64,000 nt of DNA from Arachnopeziza araneosa (taxonomy: Eukaryota; Ascomycota; Leotiomycetes; Helotiales; Arachnopezizaceae): positions 540,608 through 604,607 of the forward strand of contig QYAI01000024.1 of the NCBI GenBank assembly GCA_003988855.1, read 5' to 3'. This document shows positions 42,977 to 52,462 of this stretch, piece after piece. Each line of letters begins with the position of its first letter. Within the stretch, counting starts at the first letter, position 1. The position numbers and the translations under genes are program-made. Below the pieces are notes generated by a model. It was not told the DNA's origin, did not search any database, and saw only the letters and a list, made by a program, of their open reading frames with translations.

Positions 42977-43744
42977 GATGGTTCTTCTCGAGATGCCCCT
43001 CTCTCGTGGTAACTAGAGCAGGGGTGAGTGAGCCAGTTGAAGATGCGTTATCGCTCATTTGTTGCCGATAGACATATCAGAAGCGTGCTATTTGTAAAAA
43101 GAAATATACTATCTTCTTTAGATACGGGCAATTGTTATGGTTCATGAGACGCCATACTCATTTTCTAAGTCAATAGGAGATGCTACAAATTGTGAAATAG
43201 CACGTTAAATATATGGGAGTAGTACTAGAGGGGGGGGTTTTTTTTGAAAGAGAGAGAGAGAGAGCTCTATATACTTTTTATCTCCGCAAGAGGTCTGTCA
43301 AACTCACGCTGTCTCGTTATTGACCAACCTAGTTCTCAACTTCTACATTGTAACGAGGAGAGAACAATGACCAGAGGAAGACGGCGAGCGAGAGGAAGAC
43401 GGTGAGCACTGAATGGCCGGAGTCGAGCCGGCCACGGGCGTCCTCGGAAGCTTTTGCTTCCAGATCTTATATTGCGACTGGCACAACATTGGGAACCTCC
43501 AAGATATCAATGTTTATTCGCATACGTCTTAATTGGCAGCAGACAATCTTCTATGCTCCTGTTTACAGGCTCAAGATTCCGGACAACTCGTGAGTATGAA
43601 TCATCAGAGGTAGTTTAAAATAATTGAAATAGCGTAACAGGAAGAGATTGAGCGAGAAATCTAAAGGAAAAGTATAAATGAGATTCTGACCTTTACAGGT
43701 GTAATCACAAGAGATAATGTTTTCGTACTGCTTTGCATTTGGCA
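42977..43744. other. Intergenic region between the small membrane ORF and NCS6
   Basis: These 768 bases include a G run, then a T run, then a (GA)n repeat (43249-43264), around a short AT-rich patch. The NCS6 3' end lies at 43745 on the other strand. No gene was recognised. Confidence 0.4.
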
Positions 43745-45013
43745 TTAACCTACTGCTAGTGCTAGCCCTTCCATTCTCCTCCGCAAAGTTGAGCTCTCTT
43801 CTTCTTCTACGTCAATTTCAATCTCCATCTTCGGTCGATTTTTGTTTAGTCCTTCCAGTAGCATGCATGCCTTGCAGATATCTTGACTTGACATGTAACC
43901 GCATTTCTGACAGGTACCAAGCGTCTGCCGTGGCAGCTTCTTCTTAGGCTCTCTCTTTCCTATTCTATCATGACGCTGCCCATCGGCTCCATTTGATTTC
44001 GTGGTAGTTAAATCAATTTCTCTTGATGAAGCCTCTTCATCAGCTTGTAGCTTCTTCTCCATATCTGCCATCTCCCCACCACTTGATCTTCCATTACTGC
44101 CACAGCCTCCAGCGCCTTCCTCTTCACCATCAGCGCCTGATAACGAAACCTTTTGGCTCTTGTAATGACTGATTCCCGTTACTTCTTCAGGTACTAGTTT
44201 TGCCATGTCTTCTCCGCTTCGAACCACATCTAGGATTGCACTCGGTCGTACCCTTTCTAGATTCTTGATCAAACTCCTTGCGCTACCCCTAAAGGCCTCT
44301 GGACTGTAGATACACTCAGTGCTGAAATAATCGAGTTTTTTGTGGTGCGCATATAAAACAATCTCCTTCTCATATGCATATTTCAAGGGTTTGCTCCTCC
44401 TAACGTCGCTGGATTCGTCCCCTGTCATAATACTCGTACTTCTTGCCAAGCGCGGCAAGTCTCCTCTTAGAAGATTCATCAGAATAGTTTCCGCAACGTC
44501 GTCAGCATTATGGCCCGTAACTACATGCTTAATCCCAAGCATTTTAGCTCCACGGTCCAAAGCTTGCCTTCGAAATACCCCACAGTATGTACAGTTTCCC
44601 TTCTTGCCAATCGTCTCAACAACTTGATCCATAGTCCATCCATACAATTCATCATATCCCACAATTTTTAACGGCATATCATACTGCACTGCATTTCTCT
44701 TAACCGTCTCGAGTGAGTCATCTCTGTAACCTTTGATTCCTTCGTCGATACTGAGGAGTACGAGGTCTAAACCATACTTGTACCGTTCATTCAAGGTTTT
44801 GAGAACAGATGCGAGGACCGTGGAGTCTTTCCCCCCTGAAGCACCGATTGCTATCCGGTCCCCTGGGGAAAAGAGTTTGGTCGTTATAATTGTGTGGTGG
44901 ATTTCCTCCTCAAAGATGGCAATGAAACAGGACTTGCATAACTTTTGGTGGTTCTTCGGACGAATTATGAGTGCTCGTGCATCTTTACAGATGGCGCAAG
45001 GAACAGGTGGCAT
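43745..45013 (-). CDS. NCS6: Cytoplasmic tRNA 2-thiolation protein 1
   Basis: Single exon, 422 aa. Ncs6/Ctu1, with Ncs2/Ctu2, adenylates and thiolates U34 of tRNA-Lys, -Glu and -Gln using sulfur from Urm1. The PP-loop SGGKDS (residues 59-64) binds ATP. An N-terminal Cys-rich zinc site (CAICKDARAL, then LCKSCF) and the catalytic Cys pair (GNCTYCGVFRRQALD, with the partner in STECIYSPEAFRG) are present. TGHNADDVAETILMNLLRGD is the family signature. A second zinc site, CQKCGYMSSQDICKACMLLEGLN, closes the protein. A low-complexity Gly/Ser/Glu insert (about 300-365) precedes it. Divergent from the eL8 gene with 226 bp between starts, which may couple translation genes. Confidence 0.96.
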   Translation of the reverse strand: MPPVPCAICKDARALIIRPKNHQKLCKSCFIAIFEEEIHHTIITTKLFSPGDRIAIGASGGKDSTVLASVLKTLNERYKYGLDLVLLSIDEGIKGYRDDSLETVKRNAVQYDMPLKIVGYDELYGWTMDQVVETIGKKGNCTYCGVFRRQALDRGAKMLGIKHVVTGHNADDVAETILMNLLRGDLPRLARSTSIMTGDESSDVRRSKPLKYAYEKEIVLYAHHKKLDYFSTECIYSPEAFRGSARSLIKNLERVRPSAILDVVRSGEDMAKLVPEEVTGISHYKSQKVSLSGADGEEEGAGGCGSNGRSSGGEMADMEKKLQADEEASSREIDLTTTKSNGADGQRHDRIGKREPKKKLPRQTLGTCQKCGYMSSQDICKACMLLEGLNKNRPKMEIEIDVEEEESSTLRRRMEGLALAVG

Positions 45014-45239
45014 TATGAAACTTGAACATAAAAGTATCTAATCAAGAAAAGACCAGAAGGCAATGATGGATTCCAAGAGAGTTTGCTCGTTGAGCAAACA
45101 CATCCCGCACAATCACGTGAAAATAACCGAGACTGCCAAGATTTGACAGCCCACAATCGCTTCAGAATAATTTTCCTGTTGAACATCGACAACCACGACA
45201 ATCGCTGAATCGAATCGACACCGCAGCGACTCGATCAAC
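45014..45239. promoter_or_regulatory. Compact divergent promoter, NCS6 / RPL8
   Basis: Only 226 bases separate the starts of the tRNA-thiolation gene and the ribosomal protein gene. The eL8 side ends in a CGACAACCACGACAATCGC-type leader. Both products serve translation, so shared control is plausible but inferred from position only. Confidence 0.5.
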
Positions 45240-46304
45240 ATGGTAAGCATATTATGATTTTATATGTATTAATGTGACTTGCCACGCTCTCGTTCCTCTA
45301 CGAGCAATCGCATGTCGAGATGAAATTCCGTCAACTGCCTGAGGGTGTTGAACGATGTTTGGCTTGAGCAATATCTGAGCAGAAATGCCAATGTTGTCTC
45401 TTTAGAGTTCAAGAAGATTATTAGTGAACATATTCGCTGATGTCTTCTTTCTCAATGATAGCCTCCTAAAGCCGGAAAGAAGGCTGCTCCAGCCCCATTC
45501 CCCCAGTCCAAGGCTGGTGCAGGATCTAAGAAGGCCCCAAAGGTATGTCCCTCTCTCACTCTTTAAAATTTCAATCATCCTGACGGTCGCAAGAACCCTC
45601 TCATTGAGAAGCGCACTCGTAACTATGGCATCGGTCAAGATATTCAACCAAGACGAAACCTCTCCCGTATGGTGAAGTGGCCCGAGTATGTCCGACTTCA
45701 ACGCCAAAAGAAGATTCTCAACCTCCGCCTGAAGGTCCCACCTGCGATCGCTCAATTTCAAAATGTCCTCGACCGAAACACTGCTGCTCAAGCTTTTAAG
45801 CTTCTCAACAAGTACCGACCGGAGAGCAAGGCCGAGAAGAAGGAGCGTCTTTTGAAGGAGGCTACTGCTATCAAGGAAGGCAAGAAGAAGGAGGATGTTA
45901 GCAAGAAGCCATATGCTGCCAAGTACGGTCTCAACCACGTTGTGGGCTTGATTGAAAACAAGAAGGCTGCTTTGGTCCTCATTCCCAACGATGTTGACCC
46001 AATCGAGTTGGTCATCTTCCTCCCAGCTCTCTGCCGAAAGATGGGTGTTCCTTATGCTATCATCAAGGGCAAGGCTAGACTCGGCACGGTTGTCCACAAG
46101 AAGACTGCTGCTGTTCTTGCTTTGACCGAGGTCCGATCCGAGGACAAGTCCGAGTTGTCAAAATTGGTCCAGGCCATCAAGGAGGGCTACTCTGAGAAGT
46201 ATGAGGAGGCTAAGAGACATTGGGGTGGTGGTATTATGGGTGCTAAGGCTGTTGCTCGCACTGAGAAGAAGCGCAAGGCTCTTGAGGCTGCCATCAAGAT
46301 CTAA
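45240..46304 (+). CDS. RPL8: 60S ribosomal protein eL8 (L7a/L8)
   Basis: Three exons: 45240-45242 (the ATG alone), 45462-45542 and 45594-46304 (264 aa). An intron directly after the start codon is typical of ribosomal protein genes; it is 219 nt, much longer than neighbouring introns. The eL8 family is clear: NPLIEKRTRNYGIGQDIQPR, then RNLSRMVKWPEYVRLQRQKK, LKVPPAIAQF, KYGLNHVVGLIENKKAALV, DVDPIELVIFLPALCRKMGVPY and KARLGTVVHKKT. Yeast Rpl8 is 256 aa. It binds 25S rRNA near the 5.8S junction. The third exon's acceptor (GCAAG) is not the preferred CAG/TAG, but no other site keeps the conserved NPL start. Confidence 0.96.
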
Positions 46305-47513
46305 GCGTATTTCGTTATTTCTCTGGCGTTTTGATGATTCATGGCATGGAAATGGATTGTACCTAAAGGATGCACAAAATTCCAACAGGATGATACCGCA
46401 TTTACGAGACTAGGCCAAGCTTGTTACCTTCTCGTTTCAACGTCCCTTCTCACTTGCGACGAGACTTTTTTTTAGCCTCAAGAACGCGACGCTCGATTCT
46501 GCGTCCGAGTAACAGCAACACCAAGCAATAGTTCGTCCGTAGATGTGACATCTAACAAGCGCCCTGAGTAGATCGTTTCCTGACCGGTTAACAGCTCTAA
46601 ACGCGTTTCGGGAACTCCCTAGCCTGTTGGAGTCCAATCCCCCTTGATTCTCATAAGTGCTCGATCGACGACCAGGGCTCATTCTTAGCCTTTGAATACG
46701 CGCAGCGACAGGAGTCAATGAGCAACAAAAACCCAGGTCATAGGTAGAGTTGATCTGCTCCCGATAGCACGTGAAATTTTTGAGTTTGCCAACCAAAAAA
46801 CACAAGAAAAAGCAAAAGGTGAGAGATTTCCGAGGTATTTGCACTTTTCCCAAAATTCTTGCGCCCACCTTCATACAGTCGCACCAAAGTCCTCGGGCAC
46901 TCAGGAGATATAACGCAAAGGACCATCAGCGGAGAAGATCTAGGCAATCCAACAACTAAGAGACAAAGTGGCACACAATGATGCCATACGAGTCAAATGG
47001 ATTGACTCTCGGACGAAGCCGTGAGACACAGGATACCCCCCTTCACGTTTGAAGTATCCCGTGTGTGCGACGAGGGTGTGATTCGCGGCCATTCCTCTGT
47101 TGTGCATACATAGCTTCACTTTTTCGCATCCCTTTTCCTCTCCCTCGAAAATTCTCATTCTTTCGTCATTATCACCAGATCACAAGCCTTCCGCCGGGTT
47201 TCTGGAAGCCCACAACCGTGCGGATTCATTGGCCAATTGTTTATCGCGTTATCGGGCCCCCCACTTGGTGAGAGAAGCGACAGTCGATTAATCACGTCGA
47301 AAATTCGAAGCATCACAGTTACTTAAAAACCTCATCCGAGTAACTCGTCCCTCGGACTTGGTGGCATACCCTTAGACCGGCGTCTTTTCCTAATCCTATT
47401 ACTCGCCTCTGGACAAACTCATTCGAAGTGGGAAGAAATCCTATAAACACCATGGCTTCAAATTGTGAGAGTGACACCACCCCACCAAAAAAAAAAAAAA
47501 ACACACACGAAGA
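46305..47513. promoter_or_regulatory. Region between RPL8 and beta-carbonic anhydrase
   Basis: These 1.2 kb hold the eL8 3' UTR (to about 46440) and, from about 47090, the CT-rich leader of the carbonic anhydrase, ending in a 15-A run at 47487-47501. Open frames on the minus strand at 46437-46974 have no family character. No 5S rRNA or tRNA was recognised. Confidence 0.45.
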
Positions 47514-47520
47514 ATGGTGA
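47452..47520 (+). promoter_or_regulatory. Upstream ORF overlapping the carbonic anhydrase start
   Basis: A 22-codon frame starts at an ATG in strong context (CACCATGGC, 47452) and ends at TGA 47518-47520, overlapping the main ATG (47514) by 7 nt in another frame. A 15-A run (87-501 of this block) gives Lys-Lys-Lys-Lys-Asn in the peptide. Ribosomes that initiate here would terminate just past the main start, so this is placed to lower or regulate enzyme output. Any length change in the A run would alter the frame. Transcription through it is assumed. Confidence 0.6.
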
Positions 47521-48317
47521 CTGATAAAGCTCCAGCGGGCGACGCATTCAACTATGCTATCAAATCAAACGATGCATGGGCAAACTACAAAGGCCATCAG
47601 AACCCAGCCTTCTTCGAGAAATTAGAAGCAGGGCAGAGTCCTAAAATCCGTAAGTCTCTCCATCTTCTCCATGCTCAACAACTCAACATACCTCAATGCA
47701 ATCCCACAAACTCATCGCTGACCAAAAACGCAGTTTGGCTCGGCTGCTCAGATTCCCGCGTCCCCGAGACCACCATCCTGGGCCTCCAACCTGGCGATGT
47801 CTTTGTCCATCGTAACATTGCCAACGTCATCTCCCCAACAGACATCAACTCCCAAGCCGTCATCGAATATGCCGTCATATACTTGAAGGTGGAACACATC
47901 GTCCTCTGCGGACATACACGTTGCGGCGGAGCTGGAGCCGCATTGGGCGGCGAAAAAGTAGGCGGTGTACTCGATGCATGGCTTACTCCTCTCCGGTCGT
48001 TACTGAAGCAGAACGAGGCCGAGCTGAAGGCCATCACGGATGAGAAGCAGAGGGCCGTTAGACTGGCCGAACTTAATGTCGAATTAGGCGTCCAGAATCT
48101 GTTGGGGATATATTGCGTGGAAGAGGCAATCAGGGAGAGAGACCTTACGGTTCATGGCACCATCTTTGATGTTGCCTCGGGGAAGATTAAGGATTTGAGG
48201 ATTGGGGGTGGTGGAAAGGCGAGCTCTGGTAGTGCCGGAGATGAGCATGATTTGGTGAGGGGGAAACATGCTACCTTGGTTTTCGGGGGTGAAGGTGCGC
48301 AGTTAGCGATACGGTGA
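47514..48317 (+). CDS. Beta-class carbonic anhydrase
   Basis: Two exons, 47514-47649 and 47734-48317 (239 aa), giving PKI|LWLGCSDSRVPE. The enzyme hydrates CO2 to bicarbonate, supplying carboxylases and CO2 sensing. Zinc ligands are Cys50 in GCSDSR, His106 and Cys109 in CGHTRCGG; Asp52 and Arg54 form the catalytic dyad. GLQPGDVFVHRNIANVISPTD is the family core. There is no mitochondrial presequence, so it is probably cytosolic. The 84-nt intron (GTAAGT..GCAG) is a multiple of three without stop, so unspliced RNA encodes a 28-residue insertion right before the zinc site. An upstream ORF overlaps the start codon. Confidence 0.95.
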   Translation: MVTDKAPAGDAFNYAIKSNDAWANYKGHQNPAFFEKLEAGQSPKIRKSLHLLHAQQLNIPQCNPTNSSLTKNAVWLGCSDSRVPETTILGLQPGDVFVHRNIANVISPTDINSQAVIEYAVIYLKVEHIVLCGHTRCGGAGAALGGEKVGGVLDAWLTPLRSLLKQNEAELKAITDEKQRAVRLAELNVELGVQNLLGIYCVEEAIRERDLTVHGTIFDVASGKIKDLRIGGGGKASSGSAGDEHDLVRGKHATLVFGGEGAQLAIR

Positions 48318-48647
48318 AGCGTGCAAGGAAATAAGACTAGTGTACTGAAGAGTAGAAGTCTGGCATGGTGGAGAGTGTAATGAGTAAGTTTTACTGTAGG
48401 TAGTTAGATGGCGTAGCATGAGTGTCTAAACAGAATGGGCCCAGAGTCATAGTAGAGGTTGTTAGATCGTTATACTCAATTCAATCAGAGCAAATTGCAT
48501 TGGATTCTTGTCTCCCTACGCCATCTATAATGCTTTAATCATCGCTTACCTCCATAGTTTTCAAGACTCTGTCCAGCTCATTGAATCCATCTTTCATCTC
48601 TCAGAGCTACGGTTCTACAGCTGCTTCCATAACTAGAAATTCAACCC
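48318..48647. other. Convergent 3' region, carbonic anhydrase / ornithine cyclodeaminase-like
   Basis: These 330 bases hold the 3' UTRs of two convergent genes. Nothing else was seen. Confidence 0.5.
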
Positions 48648-50147
48648 TCAAAATTCTCCAATGGTCGTCCCAATACCTTTACTCTTCGCTAGCCTAATGA
48701 TCTCTTTCCCAATCACCAGATCCATGAGCCCCATCCCCACAGATTTATAAATCACGTTCCCACCACTCAACCACCGACTCATCTGATCCTCAGCTTCGGT
48801 CTGCACCTTCTTCTTCCTCCTCATCGAACTCGTACTCCCCGTTCGAGGTCTAAAAGTCAAACTCGATTTTCTACTTAACGAGAAAGACGATTTGCGAGAT
48901 GGTGATTTGGAACTACTTCTCCCACCACTGGAATTGCTGTCTTCTCGGAAGACACTCCTCATGCTCTTACTCACGCCATCTGGACTAAGGGCTTCGAATG
49001 AAGATCGACTGTCAAAAGAAGTTGCAGGGCTGTCGTCAATTGCGGAGCCAGGTGTGGGCGTGTCGTCGTTCTCATGTTCGTGCTCCATATGCTCCAACAT
49101 TACGAGTTCTCCTAATTCAACGGTTTTGTCGGCTTTAACTCCCGCTTGTACTAGTTCTCCCGTAGTGGTCAGACAGGCAAGTGTATCTACAACAATGGCT
49201 CCCCCTTCTTCTGCGCGCTTGTGGAAGTGATGACCTGGGCCATGAATTTTGACGGCTTGGGATACTACCTCAGGTGGGACCTCAATCATATGTGGCTTGT
49301 AGCTTCCAGTGGCAATGATGAGTCTTGCGCGTTTTCTGCCTTCAGTGTTTGTCAGGATGGTGTGGTCGAACAGTGGTTCAGTTGAAGGTGTGGTGCAGAA
49401 TACTATGTCGGCTGACCGAACTTGATCCTTTAGGATGCGTTCAATCTCGCCGTATTTAAGAGACGCCAGATCAAACGTTGTATCAATCCATCCCTCTTTA
49501 ACCTTGGTAGCAGGATCGAACTTCAAAAATCTTTTTAAAATTCCAGTGGCTCGCGCATTGAAATCTCGATTTACGAAATGCACTTTCTTGATAGTTGAGC
49601 CTTTCAGGAGGAGCGAAAGACGAACATGCCAGTACGCTTGTTTTCCGCAGCCAAAGCATATTATAGTTTTGACTTTGGAACGCCGTGTGATGAGGAGAGA
49701 AGAAGCGAGGGCAGTACGGAAAGCCGTGAGTTCCTCAGCATTCAGAAAGCCGAAGGGTTTACCTACGGCGCTCATAAGTGTAAGAGCTCCTTGAGGAGTT
49801 GCATGATCATATTCTTCTGGGTTGGTAGGGGTGAATGAAGAAGGAGCGGGGAGCGTGACGACTGCTTAGTTCTCAGTACCGGTTGTTGGGAGAGCTGGGT
49901 TTGGAATACCTTTCACCCCAATGCTTGTAGAGTTCGTGGAAGGCATGAACAGAGTGGTTGTTCCATTTTGAGACTCTATGACTTGCCGCTCTGGCTGGTT
50001 CTCTGCCGCCCCTCCTGAGTTCGTAGTTCCAGTTGCATACTCGTGGAGAGCATTCCTCATGACATTTTGGAGCCCTTCTACCTCTGCTCGGTTGAGATTC
50101 TGGAGCAATGCTTTCACCTCAGCGTCAGTCAAGACTGTGAGAGACAT
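48648..50147 (-). CDS. Ornithine cyclodeaminase / mu-crystallin family protein
   Basis: Two exons, 50147-49910 and 49861-48648 (483 aa), with a 48-nt intron (GTATTC..AAGCAG) whose removal gives SIGVKVVTLPAP. The family reduces or deaminates imines (ornithine cyclodeaminase, ketimine reductase, PrnX-like). Landmarks are TTLFMPSTNSTSIGVKVV, GALTLMSAVGKPFGFLNAEELTAFRTALAS, the Rossmann turn ICFGCGKQAYWHVRL, NRDFNAR, and the closing GGNVIYKSVGMGLMDLVIGKEI. A Ser/Arg-rich insert of about 100 residues (about 337-438) interrupts the core just before the last motif, making the protein far longer than typical members (about 330-380 aa). Substrate cannot be told. Divergent from the aldo/keto reductase. 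Confidence 0.88.
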
Positions 50148-50640
50148 GGCGGTAATTGGATAAGCGAGGCGTGTAAATCCCCTTCCACAGACGTTGATGA
50201 GACAGGTATGTTGACATCAAATTGTACCGATAATATCCAAAGTCCCACCTTGTGGCTTATCGCGTGGCGCTAGCTTATCTTAGCGTGTTCTTGCATACGA
50301 GTACAGTACAGTACAGTAGCGAGATCTCAACCATCGCCGAGGGCTTTCGGCTTTTACCTCACTGAGTGTCCTCGCAGTTGCATGCATTCCCACATATTTG
50401 AAACTTGGTGTCGGGCAGACCGGAATTAACTTCTCTTAATTCCACTACTTCCGCAGAAACGTCACTGCAAGATATCTTGTTTGGTAAGCTCAGTCACGGA
50501 ATGATCAACTCACCCCGGGCTCTTGAAAGAGCTGCTTTCCTTCACCATCGCTCCTTCACCATCGCTCCTCCACTTTTCGCGTTTCTTTGCCCTTCTTAAA
50601 TTCAGTTGTCGAAGTCAATTAACAAATACTCTCATCGACC
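50148..50640. promoter_or_regulatory. Divergent promoter, ornithine cyclodeaminase-like / aldo-keto reductase
   Basis: These 493 bases lie between divergent starts and include three overlapping GTACA(G) units (about 50299-50317, GTACAGTACAGTACAGTAG) and a duplicated CACCATCGCTCCT (about 50544-50570) near the reductase start. Shared regulation of the two oxidoreductases is possible but unproven. Confidence 0.45.
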
Positions 50641-51747
50641 ATGGCTTCACAATCCTCCCCAAAGATGGAATATACCCGTCTAGGTAACTCTGGTCTTAAG
50701 ATTTCCAAGGTCATTTTGGGTGGCATGTCATATGGGTCTTCCAAGTGGCAAGACTGGGTCCTCGATGAAGATGCTGCCCTACCACTTCTCAAGCATGCCT
50801 TTGACGCTGGGATCAATACGTGGGATACAGCCGATGTCTACAGCAATGGTAGATCCGAGGAGATTGTCGGCAAAGCTCTTAAGGAGTATAAGATCCCTCG
50901 TCATCGAGTTGTGATTTTGAGCAAATGCTTTTGCGGAGTCGCTGATGATGGATCTCAGCCACCGCTCTCGGGAGCCATGATAAATGATGGAGATATGGTC
51001 AACAGATCAGGATTGAGCAGAAAGCATATTTTTGATGCTGTGGATCAGAGTGTGGCAAGATTGGGAACATATATCGATGTACTTCAGATTCACCGCTTGG
51101 ATCGGGAGACACCACGAGAAGAGATCATGAAAGCCTTGAATGATGTCGTTGAGAGTGGCAAGGTCCGGTATATTGGAGCTAGTAGCGTAAGCAAAAGTTT
51201 CTGCAGAATGAGAGAGCGAACTAATGGTATTTAGATGGCCGCGTGGGAGTTTCAGGCCCTCCAGAATGTTGCTGATAAGAACGGTTGGCACAAGTTCATC
51301 TCAATGCAAAATTACTATAACCTCCTCTATCGCGAAGAGGAGCGGGAGATGATCCCTTACTGTCATGATGCTGGTATCGGTATTATTCCCTGGTCGCCCA
51401 TTGCTCGCGGTGCTCTTGCTCGACCTTTCAGTGATAGGACCACTCTCCGTGAAAAGTCGGATAAGGCGCTCCACACTCTAATTCGAAGCAAAGAATCAGA
51501 GATCGATGAGACTATCATTGGACGAGTTGAGGAATTGTCGAAAAAATATAGTGTGAGTATGGCTACGATTGCGACGACATGGTGTCTCAGCAAAGATCAA
51601 GTCAATCCGATTATTGGTTTGAATAGCAAGGAGAGAATCGATCAGGCTGTGGAGAGCGTGCATTTTGCAAGCGCCGGAAAATTTACCAAGGAAGATATCG
51701 CATATCTTGAAGAGGGCTATGCGCCAAAGCAGAGGCAAGGCTATTGA
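50641..51747 (+). CDS. Aldo/keto reductase
   Basis: Two exons, 50641-51186 and 51235-51747 (352 aa), with a 48-nt intron (GTAAGC..TTTAG) giving YIGASSMAAWEFQALQ. This is a (beta/alpha)8 NADPH oxidoreductase of the Tas/YakC type. The catalytic tetrad is Asp62 and Tyr67 in WDTADVYSNG, Lys95 in VVILSKCF and His151 in DVLQIHRLD. NADP contacts include KFISMQNYYNLLYREEE, IIPWSPIARGALARP and NPIIGLNSKERIDQAV. Fungal members act on aldehydes in alcohol or aromatic catabolism, or within secondary metabolism. Substrate is unknown. The frame closes at the family's usual GYAPKQ end. Confidence 0.93.
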
Positions 51748-52462
51748 GTTTAGCAAGTCAGAATCTAATGTACATTCCCTATATGAAATCTAAAATATGT
51801 GCAGTTAAGAATGAATGGCAGTGCCTTAGAAGAAGGAGGTGTAACTCCAAGCGGGACGTCTTGTAAGAAGATTTTCCTGAGTGTAGCTCAGCATTTCTGA
51901 GACCTCAAGATCAATGACAAAGATGGCACTTTTGCAGAACATTGGACTCCAACCTTCTCGTGATCAGCGGTTTCCCGACTTCTCTTTGTGCAGAGTATAA
52001 ACAGAACTATGATGCCTCTTATTGGTCGAAGTGCTGGGAAAAGGGGCTTTTCCGGTTAACCTTAAATTACCCGAAGCCCTGACTAAGGACGCCCGTTACA
52101 GTACTGTAAACTGGAGTTCTTTGTTTTCTTATCAGCGTCTGGCTCGATAAGAAGTTGTCGGGAGGGAGAGCCACTTACAACATTTCCATTTCTCCTTGCA
52201 CGACTACTAAAAAGTGTTTCGGGTCATTGCCACGATAACACGACCTTGGGATTCGGGACTGATCCGATAGACAAGAATTGGCTCGTAATAGAACCTCATG
52301 CGCGAGTAAAGAGATTGTCAGTTCTAGTCATAGGTTCAAACACACCACGATCAACTTATCCTAAGGCGGAACCTATTATGCCCTTCCAAACCCCATTTGA
52401 TTGCCTTTTCAAAGATATCAACCAGATCCTCTCAGCAGAAAGCACCATCTCAGACCATTAAC
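51748..52462. other. Intergenic region between aldo/keto reductase and P450
   Basis: These 715 bases contain the reductase 3' UTR and the P450 promoter. Short frames around 52246-52461 have no family character. Nothing else was recognised. Confidence 0.4.

Noticed and set aside
45243..45461. Possible C/D snoRNA in the first eL8 intron (GAGATGA, then two CTGA; 9-nt match to 18S UUGACGGAA)
   Set aside because: Box C is off consensus, the duplex begins only at position 5 before D', and no terminal stem was found, although vertebrate eL8 introns do host snoRNAs.
45402..46097. 231-codon minus-strand frame
   Set aside because: It is exactly antisense to the eL8 coding exon and arises from its codon bias.
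46437..46974. Possible gene or 5S rRNA between eL8 and carbonic anhydrase
   Set aside because: The minus-strand frame looks random and I found no resemblance to 5S rRNA or a tRNA.
51748..52462. Short plus-strand frame starting at about 52246
   Set aside because: It has no family character and lies in the P450 promoter.
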